DNA of 45,893 nucleotides. Origin: a virus. Every line of letters starts with the position of its first letter. Positions within the stretch are counted from its first letter, which is position 1. The stretch lies in the IMG/VR virus record IMGVR_UViG_3300035193_000053, positions 1 to 45,893 of that record; one strand, given 5' to 3'. This document shows positions 36,091 to 45,330 of the stretch, piece after piece. Below the pieces are notes generated by a model, which was not told the DNA's origin, did not search any database, and was given only the letters and a program-made list of their open reading frames with translations. Position numbers and translations under genes: made by a program.

Positions 36091-36997
36091 AGTTTTTGAT
36101 ATCAAGTATGTTTCCCCCACAGGTCTTGATTCCTTCTCACGTTGTCCCGCACACTTCTTATTTTCAAAAATCCTCAGACTCACGAATCCAGAGAGTAAGG
36201 ATCTTCCTCTAATTTTTGGTAAGTGCATCCACGCCTGTATCTACAAGGCATATGATAGCGTTCCAGATGCTATGAAAATATTCAAACAGTTCTGGGATGC
36301 CGAGAATCGAGAAGGGGATGACAAGAGAAACCCAGAAAGAGCGGAGGCGATGCTTACAGATTTTCATGAAGCAAGAAGATCCACGCCTATATATGAACCT
36401 CTTGATCCACCAGAGGGCATTATCAACAGTACAGAAAAGTACTGCGACGTAGAAAGTCCTTTCCTCATCGACTTTGGTGGAGCCTTTCCTGTTTATGGAA
36501 AAGTAGACAGGTTTGTAAAGTGGGGATCTCACATCTGGCCTCTTGACTACAAGACGGCATCAGAGATTTCTGGAAGGTCACAAGGAAATCTCGAAATGTG
36601 TTCTCAGACCATGATCTACACAATAGCAGGAAGTCTTCTGTATGGATCAAGGCAAAAAGGCATTTTGTATGAGCTCTTGAGAGTCTCGAAAAAGAATACA
36701 GAAACGGCTGTACATCCATGCTATGTTCGAGAGAACTGGTTTAAGAGAGGCGTCGTATGGGTTGCATCCAAGACAATCGCCATTCAAAAGTGTAATGAAC
36801 AAAAGGCATGGCCCTGTGAACCATCCGCTTGTGCTCCCTATGGACAGTTTGGTATGTATGGTTACCAATGTCCTTACATGTCCCTTTGTAATGCAGATAA
36901 TTGGGAAGATGCCACAAGGTTTTACACACAGAGAGACTTTGATCCTTTAAAAGGAATTGACGAAAAAGCCCTGAAAGGAGATGTTAACGATGCCTGA
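36074..36997 (+). CDS. RecB/Cas4-type PD-(D/E)XK nuclease
   Basis: ATG 36074 overlaps the sigma gene end. The 307-residue product has His53 in GKCIHACIY, Asp145 in YGKVDRF, and Asp158-x-Lys160 in PLDYKT, the RecB-family nuclease core. Cysteine 24 (SRCPAHF) and cysteines 253, 266 and 272 (SAC ... YQCPYMSLC) could form the Fe-S cluster seen in Cas4/AddB nucleases. It lies with a RecD-like helicase and a Sak4-like ATPase, so a recombination or end-processing role is likely. Confidence 0.8.
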   Translation: MIKTSEVFDIKYVSPTGLDSFSRCPAHFLFSKILRLTNPESKDLPLIFGKCIHACIYKAYDSVPDAMKIFKQFWDAENREGDDKRNPERAEAMLTDFHEARRSTPIYEPLDPPEGIINSTEKYCDVESPFLIDFGGAFPVYGKVDRFVKWGSHIWPLDYKTASEISGRSQGNLEMCSQTMIYTIAGSLLYGSRQKGILYELLRVSKKNTETAVHPCYVRENWFKRGVVWVASKTIAIQKCNEQKAWPCEPSACAPYGQFGMYGYQCPYMSLCNADNWEDATRFYTQRDFDPLKGIDEKALKGDVNDA

Positions 36998-38138
36998 TGG
37001 AACTCTTATTCTAACAGATCAGCAGAAAGAGGCAGTGGAGAAAGCTGTTTCTTTCGTATGTGAATTTGATGAAGATTTTGACGATGCTTTCTTTTCCATA
37101 TCTGGATATGCTGGAACAGGAAAGACCACCGTTTTGAAAGAGATCATAAAGGAGCTTGAGAAGAAGAAACTCTACGCTCTTCCATGTGCTTTCACAGGAA
37201 AGGCCGCCCTGAGAATGAGACAAAAAGGTGTCTCTGATGCGAACACGATCCATTCTTCTATCTATAACTATAGTAAGTATACTAATACTTATCATTTAAG
37301 AAATGCTGTAGAAGGGGATTATTTCCTCATAGATGAAGCAAGCATGATAAGTAAAGATCTATGGGAAGATATCCTAACCTTTTGTCTTCCAATCGTACTC
37401 GTAGGTGACGGTGGCCAACTTGAACCTGTTGGAGATGATCCAAAGCTTATGAGAAAAGCAGACATTGTCCTTGATAAGATTCATCGACAGGCAGAAAAAA
37501 GCGAGATCATTCAATTTGCGACGTCTGTGAGGTTGAAAAATCCCAAATCCTTTGCTCGAAATCGATATGTGAAAGATGTTATTCTCATGAGAGGATCTTT
37601 TTCTCACGATAAGATGCATAAGGCGGATATCATCATTTGCGGCTACAACGACACAAGGATAGAAACCAACAATGAGATGAGATCCTTCTACGGATATGAT
37701 GGTCTTCTTGTTCCTGGAGAAAAGATAATCTGTCTCATGAACAACCAGTCAAAAGGTTTCTTCAATGGACAGATTCTCACTGTATCTGAAATCCTTGAAG
37801 ACAAAGAAGAGACTCTTGAGGTAAAGGTAAAGGATGATCTCGACAACGAAACCACTGTTCTCCTCTGGAAGGCTCAGTTCAATAACAAGAAACTTTTGGC
37901 AAGAGGAAAAAAGAAGGTTACACAGAATGGAAAGGAACGATGGGTTCCTTTGATTCCTAAGCCGGATAGATATCTCTTCTGTGACTATGGCTATTGCATA
38001 ACTTGTCACAAGTCACAAGGATCAGAATGGGACAAGGTTCTTGTGATTGATGAGCAATGTCCCAAGCTATGGGAGAGTGCAAGATGGCGTTACACTGCAA
38101 TAACAAGAGCAGCAAAGGAGCTTTATTATGTCTTGTGA
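36990..38138 (+). CDS. RecD/Dda-type SF1 helicase
   Basis: The start is ATG 36990, nine bases after AAGGAG; the earlier ATG 36981 abuts that site. The 382-residue product has Walker A GYAGTGKT (39-46), LIDEASM (113-119), the GDGGQLEPVGD motif, and C-terminal CITCHKSQGSEWDKVLVIDE with RWRYTAITRA, all the SF1B order of RecD2/Dda helicases. It unwinds DNA 5'-3' using ATP. It is grouped with the nuclease, ATPase and polymerase genes. Confidence 0.9.
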   Translation: MPDGTLILTDQQKEAVEKAVSFVCEFDEDFDDAFFSISGYAGTGKTTVLKEIIKELEKKKLYALPCAFTGKAALRMRQKGVSDANTIHSSIYNYSKYTNTYHLRNAVEGDYFLIDEASMISKDLWEDILTFCLPIVLVGDGGQLEPVGDDPKLMRKADIVLDKIHRQAEKSEIIQFATSVRLKNPKSFARNRYVKDVILMRGSFSHDKMHKADIIICGYNDTRIETNNEMRSFYGYDGLLVPGEKIICLMNNQSKGFFNGQILTVSEILEDKEETLEVKVKDDLDNETTVLLWKAQFNNKKLLARGKKKVTQNGKERWVPLIPKPDRYLFCDYGYCITCHKSQGSEWDKVLVIDEQCPKLWESARWRYTAITRAAKELYYVL

Positions 38139-38322
38139 AGATGAAAGAGAAAGTGATCGTTTGTTCTCCCTCCTGGCAGAGATCTTTGATCTTACATGTT
38201 ACAAGGGCGTAGACTTCAACGATATAATGAACAGCGTATCTCTCGAAGAGGCTCTAACAGACCTTCGAGATTGGCTAAAAGAAAACGTGGAAAGGAAAGA
38301 AGATGAGAGTACAGGATCTTAG
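38128..38322 (+). CDS. Small acidic protein
   Basis: ATG 38128 overlaps the helicase stop. The 64-residue product is acidic and helical (EDERESDRLFSLLAEIFDLT, SLEEALTDLRDWLKENVERK) with no known motif. It may be an accessory of the neighbouring replication genes. Confidence 0.5.
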   Translation: MSCEDERESDRLFSLLAEIFDLTCYKGVDFNDIMNSVSLEEALTDLRDWLKENVERKEDESTGS

Positions 38323-39073
38323 AAAAACACGTCCTCCAAAAATTCTAATCTATGGACCTCCAGGAACAGGAAAGACGGGCCTTGTGACGCAGGCAAGTGG
38401 AGGTTATATGATTGACACTGATGGAGGTATGCTAACAGCTCTTAACCTTGTGGACAAGTTTACAAAGTATCGACACAATATTGAGTTCGATACTTTTGTG
38501 GACGATGATCCTCGATATGCAAAAGCGTGGATAAAGATGAAGGAAAAGATCTTCAAGATAGGAAGGGAATGTCGAGGAGGAACATGGAAATATGATTGCC
38601 TCTGTATCGATAGCCTCACGCAAATGGGAATCTCTTGCTATAGACAAATAATGTCCATGTCTGGAGGCATTAACTCAAAACCAAAAATTCAGCATTGGGG
38701 GGACATGGTACATGACATGAGGAACCTGCTCCACCTGGTAACGACGCTTCCGATTCCTGTTCTTGTATGCACACATGAACAGCCTTTTGAGATTGATGAG
38801 GGATCAATTTTCATGAAGCCAAAGACGATAGGCAACAAGCTTTGTGACGAAGTTGTGTGCATGTTCGACGAAGTATGGTATACACAGATAAACAAGAAAC
38901 CTCCGTCACAGGGTCACGCAGACTTTGAAGTTTCTTGGATACCATCGAGTGCTCGAGAGACAAGGACGAGAAGTGGTAAGCTTCAAAAGTTTTCTATGAA
39001 AGAGTATGGCCTCAGAGATCTTTTCAAAGAAGTTGGTTATGAGTATAAACATGAACCAGAGAATGTTTTGTAA
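38303..39073 (+). CDS. Sak4-like RecA-type ATPase
   Basis: The 256-residue product has AAAGGAAAG upstream and overlaps the previous gene. Walker A GPPGTGKT is at residues 18-25; the Walker B-type segment YDCLCIDSLT carries Asp103. The middle and C-terminal parts match the style of phage Sak4/AAA_24 recombinases. It would load on ssDNA and promote annealing or strand exchange, with the DUF669-like ssDNA-binding protein encoded next. Confidence 0.85.
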   Translation: MRVQDLRKTRPPKILIYGPPGTGKTGLVTQASGGYMIDTDGGMLTALNLVDKFTKYRHNIEFDTFVDDDPRYAKAWIKMKEKIFKIGRECRGGTWKYDCLCIDSLTQMGISCYRQIMSMSGGINSKPKIQHWGDMVHDMRNLLHLVTTLPIPVLVCTHEQPFEIDEGSIFMKPKTIGNKLCDEVVCMFDEVWYTQINKKPPSQGHADFEVSWIPSSARETRTRSGKLQKFSMKEYGLRDLFKEVGYEYKHEPENVL

Positions 39074-39099
39074 CGTTACAATGATTGAAAGGAAAAACA

Positions 39100-39534
39100 A
39101 TGGCTAAAGTGCAATTCTCAAAAGAGAGGCAAGAAGAATGTGTAAAGAATTTTCCAGTTCTTGAACCTGGAAACTACGAATGCACAGTGTCGACTCGTCC
39201 AAAGCTTGTGACAGCATCGACTGGGGCTAAGATGTTCGAGATCGAGCTTGAGACAATTCACCCTGAATCAGGAGAGACAACAAAGATTTTTGACAATCTC
39301 GTCATGACAGAGAAGTCCGAGTTCAAGATCATTCAGTTCCTTCGTTCTTGTGGTTATACACAAGAAGAAATTGACGAGGGAATTGACATGGACGATTGCT
39401 ACGAGCTTTCCTGTACTGTGAAGACAACACAGGAGATCTACGAAGGAGAGCCGAAGCATAAGGTGAAGCGTTATCTCTATGAAAGTGACGCGAAGCATGA
39501 AGAGTCTCAGAATGGAGACCAGTCGACATTCTAA
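39100..39534 (+). CDS. ssDNA-binding protein, DUF669-like
   Basis: ATG 39100 follows AAAGGA. The 144-residue product has VLEPGNYECTVSTRPKLVTA at residues 19-38 and FEIELETIHPESGETTKIFD, as in DUF669-type OB-fold proteins coupled to Sak4. The C terminus is acidic (EESQNGDQSTF), as SSB tails often are. It likely coats ssDNA during replication and recombination. A palindrome, TGTAACGTTACA (39069-39080), precedes it. Confidence 0.7.
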   Translation: MAKVQFSKERQEECVKNFPVLEPGNYECTVSTRPKLVTASTGAKMFEIELETIHPESGETTKIFDNLVMTEKSEFKIIQFLRSCGYTQEEIDEGIDMDDCYELSCTVKTTQEIYEGEPKHKVKRYLYESDAKHEESQNGDQSTF

Positions 39535-39553
39535 AAACACTTCCTTTCCTAAC

Positions 39554-39587
39554 AGCGGAGTTCCTGCTTAGCCCACAGGACTCCGCT
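39554..39587 (+). terminator. Terminator after the ssDNA-binding gene
   Basis: AGCGGAG-T-TCCTG (39554-39566) pairs with CAGGA-CTCCGCT (39576-39587), a 12-bp stem with one bulged T, followed by CTTTATTTAC. It separates the recombination genes from the next transcription unit. Confidence 0.75.
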
Positions 39588-39627
39588 CTTTATTTACTAT
39601 CGTCATCAACAAAGAAGGAGAACAAAA

Positions 39628-40014
39628 ATGGCCAAGAACGAGGCGAGGCTTAAACCAATGCTTGGAAGATATCCCATCACAGACTTCTATTGCATTGATG
39701 AAAACAGAAAGCTATGGATAGGAAAGGTTGCTTATCCTACGAATATACCAGAGGGAATGGAGAACAGCCTTTTTGTATTCTCGAGATCCTATGACAGGAT
39801 CAATAACACCGTTGACCAAATGCTCGAGGAGTTTGAGATTCCTGAAAACACAACGTTCATGGACGAGAGAACGAAGAAAAGGGAACCCATGTTCTCCAAG
39901 ACAATCCTTCTTATCCCAAAGGAAAAGATCCTCTTTGCGTATTTCCCTGCGTGTGATATCATAATTCCAACAGGTGACTTTGGGAGAAACGCCAGAAGGA
40001 GGCCGATTCAATGA
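39628..40014 (+). CDS. Hypothetical protein
   Basis: ATG 39628 follows AAGGAG. The 128-residue product is a mixed alpha/beta protein (LGRYPITDFYCIDENRKLWI then SYDRINNTVDQMLEEFEI) with a strand-rich, basic C-terminal part. No motif was found. The methyltransferase start overlaps its end. Confidence 0.5.
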   Translation: MAKNEARLKPMLGRYPITDFYCIDENRKLWIGKVAYPTNIPEGMENSLFVFSRSYDRINNTVDQMLEEFEIPENTTFMDERTKKREPMFSKTILLIPKEKILFAYFPACDIIIPTGDFGRNARRRPIQ

Positions 40015-41312
40015 AGATGCTAAAGCTCACAGAGATAAAAGAAGGAAAAAGAGGAAGAAAGGATTATGGAAATCTCGATGAGCTCATCGAGAGTATACAA
40101 AAGTATGGTATCATACAACCAATAGTCGTTAGAGAGCTTGAAGGAGATTCAAAGTATTCTCATGAGCTAATAGCCGGTGGCAGACGATTACGAGCCTGCA
40201 CTCTTGCTTGCATTCCAGAGGTTCCATGTGTTCTTAGAGATGAATGTTCGGATATCGAGCTCAAAGAACTTGAGCTTGAAGAAAATATTCAAAGGAGAAA
40301 CCTTGCGTGGAGCGAAATAGTAGACATGAAGCTTGAGCTCGACAATCTAATGCAGGAAAAGTATGAGCTCAAGAGAAGAGAAGTTCTTGGAACAGGCGTA
40401 AAGGTGCAAAAACCGGGCGTTCGAGAACTTGCCACAGCTCTCGATGAATCAATCTGCTCTGTGTCAAACGACATTCGTCTTGCAAAGGCTATGAGAGAAG
40501 ATCCGGAGCTAAAGAAGAAACTTGAAAAGATGCCAAAGAGCATTGCTTTCAAGAAGCTTCAACAGATTGAAGAAAGAAAAAAGAGAGAGGAGGAATTTGA
40601 AAAGCTTGGTGGTGTTCCTGACGTTGATCTTCGACATGGAAATTGTTTGACGCTTATAAAAGATATTCCAGACAGCTCTATCAACCTCATCATAACAGAT
40701 CCTCCATATGCGGTGGAGAAGATAGATGAAGCGAAAGGATCTTACAATGACCTCTCTCAGGAAAGCGATAATAGCAATAAAGAAACAATGCAAGAACTCT
40801 ACAAAGCTCTCTTCCCAGAACTCTTCCGAGTTCTCCAACAGGGAGCTCACACGTATATCTTTTACGCTTCCGAATGGTATAGATTCCTTTTCGATTGTGC
40901 AACAAACGCAGGATTCATTGTTGATCCAGTTCCACTCATCTGGTACAAAGAATGCACAACGGCCCCTTTTCGAGGCTATGGTTACCAGCCAACCTATGAG
41001 CCAATCCTGTTCATGCAAAAACCCCCAAGAGAAAAAAGACAGCTTAGAACCGCAAAAGGAAACCTTCTCTCTTACAAGCAGATTGAACGAGGTCTCAAGA
41101 GACACCCATATCACAAACCTCCCGAGCTCCTGCGTTTATTCATCGAACAATCTTCGTGCAAAGGAGAATCCGTTCTCGATCCCTTTACCGGCTCCGGTGA
41201 AACGATCAAACAAGTTCTTGGGTCTTTTCGACATGGGATAGGATTCGAGCTTGATAAAGGTAATTATCTAAAAGCACTGGAGTACTTGTCTAATGAAGAT
41301 AAAGATTTATAA
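40011..41312 (+). CDS. ParB-domain / DNA methyltransferase fusion
   Basis: ATG 40011 (AGGAGG upstream) overlaps the previous stop. The 433-residue protein has a ParB/sulfiredoxin-like N-terminal domain (KYGIIQPIVVRELEG, then AGGRRLRACTLA at about 55-66) and a helical linker to about 200. The C-terminal amino-methyltransferase has DPPY at residues 230-233 and the SAM-binding DPFTGSGET at 390-398, the beta-class order. There is no restriction partner in the window, so it is likely an orphan enzyme that protects or marks phage DNA. The ParB part may position it on DNA. Confidence 0.88.
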   Translation: MKMLKLTEIKEGKRGRKDYGNLDELIESIQKYGIIQPIVVRELEGDSKYSHELIAGGRRLRACTLACIPEVPCVLRDECSDIELKELELEENIQRRNLAWSEIVDMKLELDNLMQEKYELKRREVLGTGVKVQKPGVRELATALDESICSVSNDIRLAKAMREDPELKKKLEKMPKSIAFKKLQQIEERKKREEEFEKLGGVPDVDLRHGNCLTLIKDIPDSSINLIITDPPYAVEKIDEAKGSYNDLSQESDNSNKETMQELYKALFPELFRVLQQGAHTYIFYASEWYRFLFDCATNAGFIVDPVPLIWYKECTTAPFRGYGYQPTYEPILFMQKPPREKRQLRTAKGNLLSYKQIERGLKRHPYHKPPELLRLFIEQSSCKGESVLDPFTGSGETIKQVLGSFRHGIGFELDKGNYLKALEYLSNEDKDL

Positions 41313-41613
41313 ACATAATGAATATAATCATCTATACATCTTTCATCCTGGAACGGAAATAAAGACTAAGCTCATTATTCATCCGAACAGAGTGTCTGTG
41401 CAGTTGTTGAATGACGATAGGGACATTCTCCATACATTTCGCATTCCAGACTTCTTTGAAATGCTCTTCCCTGCTATAATGCTAAAGAATGGTGAACAAG
41501 GAATCTTTGAGATCCTTCCTTTGAAAGATGACAATGGATATGCTATTCTAAGAGAAAAGAAGGAGGTTGTCCATGAGACCTCGCAAAATTGTGCAAGATA
41601 TAGGACCTCTTGA
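41293..41613 (+). CDS. Hypothetical protein
   Basis: The start is ATG 41293, overlapping the methyltransferase end. The 106-residue product is beta-rich (YNHLYIFHPGTEIKTKLIIH, HPNRVSVQLLNDDRDIL) with a small basic C terminus. It lies between the methyltransferase and the polymerase; the function is unassigned. Confidence 0.5.
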   Translation: MKIKIYKHNEYNHLYIFHPGTEIKTKLIIHPNRVSVQLLNDDRDILHTFRIPDFFEMLFPAIMLKNGEQGIFEILPLKDDNGYAILREKKEVVHETSQNCARYRTS

Positions 41614-44008
41614 TGCTAAGATAATGCTCGTAGGAGAAGCTCCTGGAGCACAAGAGGAAGAGCAAGGAATTCCATTCGTTGGAAAAGCTGGTGGTATGCT
41701 AAAGGCGATGCTTTACGAAGCAGGGATTGATTTCTCAAAATGCTATGTGACCAACGTTGTGGATTCAAGACCACCTCATAATGACTTCTCGATCTTTTAT
41801 GAAGACAAAAAGAGAACAAAAGCAAAAGAGGAGCTGTTAAAATATCAACAGGACCTTAGAGAAAAGATTCTAAGGCTCAGGCCCAACATCGTCATTCTCC
41901 TGGGCAAAGAAGCCTTGAGAGCTGTCCTCAACAAACCCGGAATAACAGAATGGAGAGGAAGCATTTGTCTCTTCCATGACATAAAGTGTCTTCCAACGTT
42001 TCATCCAGCGAGCATCCTTAGAATGTACGAGAACAGGGTCATAGCTGAGATGGACCTTAGAAAAGCTTTTAAGGAAAGCTCTTATCCAGAGTACTATGAC
42101 CCCACAGATAACCTCAGCCTTGAGCTAATGCCTACCTTTGGAAGGACCTTGTTATTTTTAACAGAGCTTTTGGAAAAGAAGCCTGAACGGATATCCTTTG
42201 ACCTTGAGACTACATATGAAACACAAATGATTCGCCTTTGTGGTATAGCGTATCGAGATGGAAAAGAGACAAAGGCAATCTCCATTCCATTCTCTGCCTC
42301 TGTATCGAGGAAGAATTCTACAGATCTTTCCAAGAACATCGTCGCATTTCCAAAAGGAACAGGTTACACTTCATATTTCTCAACAACTCAAGAGATTGCT
42401 GTTCTCGATCTCCTTGCTCGAATATTCAAAGACCCTGAAATCAAGAAGGTAGGACAGAACAGTGTAGCGTTTGACCAACCGATTCTCGAGAAACAATTCG
42501 GAATGCGTTTTTGTAATCACTACATGGATACAATGCACGCTCATCACCTATGCTATCTCGAGTTTCCAAAGTCTCTGAACTTCATGACAACCATGTACAC
42601 AGACTATGGAAACTATTGGAGTGAGAAGATTGTTGAGGACGACCTTTCTTATAGCAAGTACAATGCTATGGACTGCGTGGTTACTCTTGACTGTTCCTAT
42701 GCCCTCGACAGTGAGCTTAAAGAACTTGAAATGTATGACTTCTTCCATGAGCACATAATGCCTCTTGCTTTTGTAACTGCTCGAATGTCTGAACATGGAA
42801 TTCTCTTCAACGTTGCGGAAGGAAAAAAGCTCAGTGAAGAGTATCAAGCAGAGATGGACGAAATAACAAAGCGTGTGTCAGCAATCGCAGGTCGTGAAAT
42901 AAACATAGATTCTCCCCTACAATTAAAGGAACTTCTTTATGAGAAACAAAAATTTCCAAAACAGTTTAACAAAGGCGGATCTCTTACAACAGACGCTGAG
43001 GCCCTCAAGAAGCTTGTTCAGAAATACCCGGAGAGCAAAGTTTTACAAGAGATACTTAGATATCGTAAAATCTCTAAACTCGTCGGAACCTACCTCACCC
43101 CTAAACTTGACGCCGATGGAGTTATGCGAACGTCTTTCGATGTTAGCGGAACTGACACGGGAAGGCTTTCATCTTCTTCTACAGCAAGAGGAACAGGTGG
43201 AAATTTGCAAAATATCCCTGAGGGTATTCGATATTTATACCATACTCCAAAAGGAACTGTCCTTGTTAAGTTCGATCTCTCCCAAGCTGAGGCTCTTGCT
43301 GTCGCAGAACTACTCGCCAAACATGGAGACAGAACTCTCGTTGAGAGATATGAGGATCCTACATTCGATATCCACGTTTGGGGAGCAGAAGGAATCTTTG
43401 AATGCAAAAGAGAAGACGTTGGAGAAGAAGAACGAGACGTTGGAAAGCTTGGAAACCATAGCGGAAACTACGGAGCAGGGCCACAGGTGCTCGTGTCAAG
43501 GAGTATCAAACAAGAGCTTAAGTACAAAGGAGGAGTTGGAATCCCGCTCAGAATGGCAAGAAAGATTCTTGAAAAAAGACACAAAATGATTCCAGGACTA
43601 AAGATCTGGTGGAGAGCTGTCGAGAAAGAGTTGAGAGATTCAAGAATGTTAAAGACATGTTTTGGAAGAAAAAGATTCTTCTTTGGAAGGCTTGACGAGA
43701 CCACATATAGATCTGCATACGCCTTCGAGCCTCAAAGCACTGTTGGAGATTTGACAAATGCTATCTTAATAAAGATCGAAAGACTCCTTCCAAAAGATGT
43801 TCACATTGTTCTTCAGGTCCATGACGAGGGTGACTTTGAAGTTCCTCTTGACAAGGTGGACGAAGTTGTATCTCTCATAAAAGAATGTTCAAAGATCCCA
43901 TTACAGCTATGTCCTGGACGACCTCCACTTATTATCCCTGTAGAAATAAAGGTAGGTGAAACATGGGGAACAATGAAGGAGTATGTAGAAAATGGCAAGG
44001 AGACTTAA
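41573..44008 (+). CDS. Uracil-DNA glycosylase / family A DNA polymerase fusion
   Basis: ATG 41573 follows AAGGAGG by six bases. The 811-residue product has an N-terminal family-4-like UDG domain: GEAPG at residues 21-25, PFVGKAGGML, VTNVVDS, and PTFHPAS with His144. Next is a 3'-5' exonuclease: FDLETT with Asp210/Glu212, GQNSVAFD and YNAMDC. The PolA part has motif A FDLSQAE (Asp568), motif B RDVGKLGNHSGNYG and motif C VHDE (749-752). The residue at the usual Phe/Tyr762 position is His629. It would replicate DNA and could excise uracil beforehand. Confidence 0.9.
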   Translation: MRPRKIVQDIGPLDAKIMLVGEAPGAQEEEQGIPFVGKAGGMLKAMLYEAGIDFSKCYVTNVVDSRPPHNDFSIFYEDKKRTKAKEELLKYQQDLREKILRLRPNIVILLGKEALRAVLNKPGITEWRGSICLFHDIKCLPTFHPASILRMYENRVIAEMDLRKAFKESSYPEYYDPTDNLSLELMPTFGRTLLFLTELLEKKPERISFDLETTYETQMIRLCGIAYRDGKETKAISIPFSASVSRKNSTDLSKNIVAFPKGTGYTSYFSTTQEIAVLDLLARIFKDPEIKKVGQNSVAFDQPILEKQFGMRFCNHYMDTMHAHHLCYLEFPKSLNFMTTMYTDYGNYWSEKIVEDDLSYSKYNAMDCVVTLDCSYALDSELKELEMYDFFHEHIMPLAFVTARMSEHGILFNVAEGKKLSEEYQAEMDEITKRVSAIAGREINIDSPLQLKELLYEKQKFPKQFNKGGSLTTDAEALKKLVQKYPESKVLQEILRYRKISKLVGTYLTPKLDADGVMRTSFDVSGTDTGRLSSSSTARGTGGNLQNIPEGIRYLYHTPKGTVLVKFDLSQAEALAVAELLAKHGDRTLVERYEDPTFDIHVWGAEGIFECKREDVGEEERDVGKLGNHSGNYGAGPQVLVSRSIKQELKYKGGVGIPLRMARKILEKRHKMIPGLKIWWRAVEKELRDSRMLKTCFGRKRFFFGRLDETTYRSAYAFEPQSTVGDLTNAILIKIERLLPKDVHIVLQVHDEGDFEVPLDKVDEVVSLIKECSKIPLQLCPGRPPLIIPVEIKVGETWGTMKEYVENGKET

Positions 44009-45239
44009 AGATGGAATCCTCAAAGCATTTCTTGACTATACGAGAAAGACAGAGGTTCCAGTTCTCTATGCATTATGGTCCGGAATTGCTACGATTTCCA
44101 CGGCGTTAGGAAGAGATTGCTTTATAGACATGGGACATTACACCGTGTATCCAAACCTGTTCATTGTCTTCATAGCAGGAAGTGGAAAGTGTAAGAAGAG
44201 TACGTCGATAGGAATAGCGGAAAGTTTTATTCGGAATATCAATCCTCGAGTACAAGTGTTCATGCAAAAAGGTACTCCAGAGGCTTTGATACAAACACTT
44301 GCTGGAATAAAGCTTGATGAAGAGGAGAATACTGTTCGAGCTTGTGCAGAAGGTATCTTGATAGCAGATGAATTTGCCACTCTTATAAATAAGAATAGTG
44401 AGAGAAATGGAATGACAGAGCTTCTCACGGTTCTTTGGGATTCAAAGGATGAGTTTACATATGAAACAAGATCTCATGGGAAAGAGACAATAAGAAACAG
44501 CTGTGTATCTCTTCTTGCAGGATCAACAATTGCCTGGGTAAAAGAAGCCATTGGTCTTTCGGCAATCTCAGGAGGATTTACGGCAAGGATCATATTCGTC
44601 TACAAAGAGAATCCAGACAAGTTTGTGTTAAGAACACCGAGAGATCCAGTTATAGAGAGCTTGGGAAAGGATATACAAAATGATCTTAACATCATTGCAA
44701 AGATGCGAGGAGGTTTTAAGATACCAGAAGACTCCTGGAAAGTACTCGAGCAGGGGTACAAGAAGTTTATGACAAGTAGCAAGATGCATGATAACAAATA
44801 TCTATCTGGATATGCGAATAAAAGGACGAGTAATCTTCTCAAGATTTGCATGATTGTATCAGCGTCCTTGAGAGATGATATGATAATAACTGTTCAAGAC
44901 ATTGCAACGGCGACGGGCATTATTGAAAACGCTGAACAGTTCATGCCAAAGGTTATGCTCGCAATAGCGGCGGATGACACGGGGATTGACACTGGATATG
45001 TGATGGAGATCATAGAAGTTAAGAAGAGAATTGAAAGAAAGACTCTTCTTAATATTGTTCATCATAGAATGAATGCAAACAAGCTTGATGATTGCCTCGA
45101 TACTCTTGAACAAAGTGGAAGAGTGAACAGGATTATCAGTGGCAAGAGTCATTTGATAACACTTGTCCAAGATACTATAGAGAGAAATGTTGTTAACGAA
45201 TCATTCACAGAAAGAATTCTTAAAGGAGAGATTAAATGA
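43992..45239 (+). CDS. DUF3987-type replicative helicase/primase ATPase
   Basis: ATG 43992 overlaps the polymerase gene end. The 415-residue product has ALWSGIATISTALGRDCFID near residues 28-47, then FIAGSGKCKKSTS (Walker A, about 61-73), EGILIADEFATL (Walker B-like), and a C-terminal helical domain. This is the layout of DUF3987 phage ATPases that act as replication helicases or helicase-primases. It follows the polymerase directly, which supports that role. Confidence 0.75.
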   Translation: MARRLKDGILKAFLDYTRKTEVPVLYALWSGIATISTALGRDCFIDMGHYTVYPNLFIVFIAGSGKCKKSTSIGIAESFIRNINPRVQVFMQKGTPEALIQTLAGIKLDEEENTVRACAEGILIADEFATLINKNSERNGMTELLTVLWDSKDEFTYETRSHGKETIRNSCVSLLAGSTIAWVKEAIGLSAISGGFTARIIFVYKENPDKFVLRTPRDPVIESLGKDIQNDLNIIAKMRGGFKIPEDSWKVLEQGYKKFMTSSKMHDNKYLSGYANKRTSNLLKICMIVSASLRDDMIITVQDIATATGIIENAEQFMPKVMLAIAADDTGIDTGYVMEIIEVKKRIERKTLLNIVHHRMNANKLDDCLDTLEQSGRVNRIISGKSHLITLVQDTIERNVVNESFTERILKGEIK

Positions 45240-45245
45240 CTTTAT

Positions 45246-45299
45246 CAACCTGGAGTCGATGCCAGGTTGTAGACAGGGAGCTGACTCGTAGTCAGCTCC
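45246..45299 (+). terminator. Tandem-hairpin terminator after the helicase
   Basis: The first hairpin is CAACCTGG (45246-45253)/CCAGGTTG (45262-45269). The second is GGAGCTGACT-cgt-AGTCAGCTCC (45277-45299) with a following TCTTTTTC. It is a clear rho-independent end of the replication operon. Confidence 0.85.
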
Positions 45300-45330
45300 T
45301 CTTTTTCTCTCAAAAAAGAAGGGAAGTAAA

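Noticed and set aside
39069-39080. Palindrome TGTAACGTTACA before the ssDNA-binding gene
   Set aside because: It is a single copy and does not match the operator or origin arms fully. It is mentioned under the gene but not called a site.
41829-41850. CTGTTAAAATATCAACAG resembling the operator family
   Set aside because: It is 18 bases with different spacing and lies inside the polymerase coding sequence.
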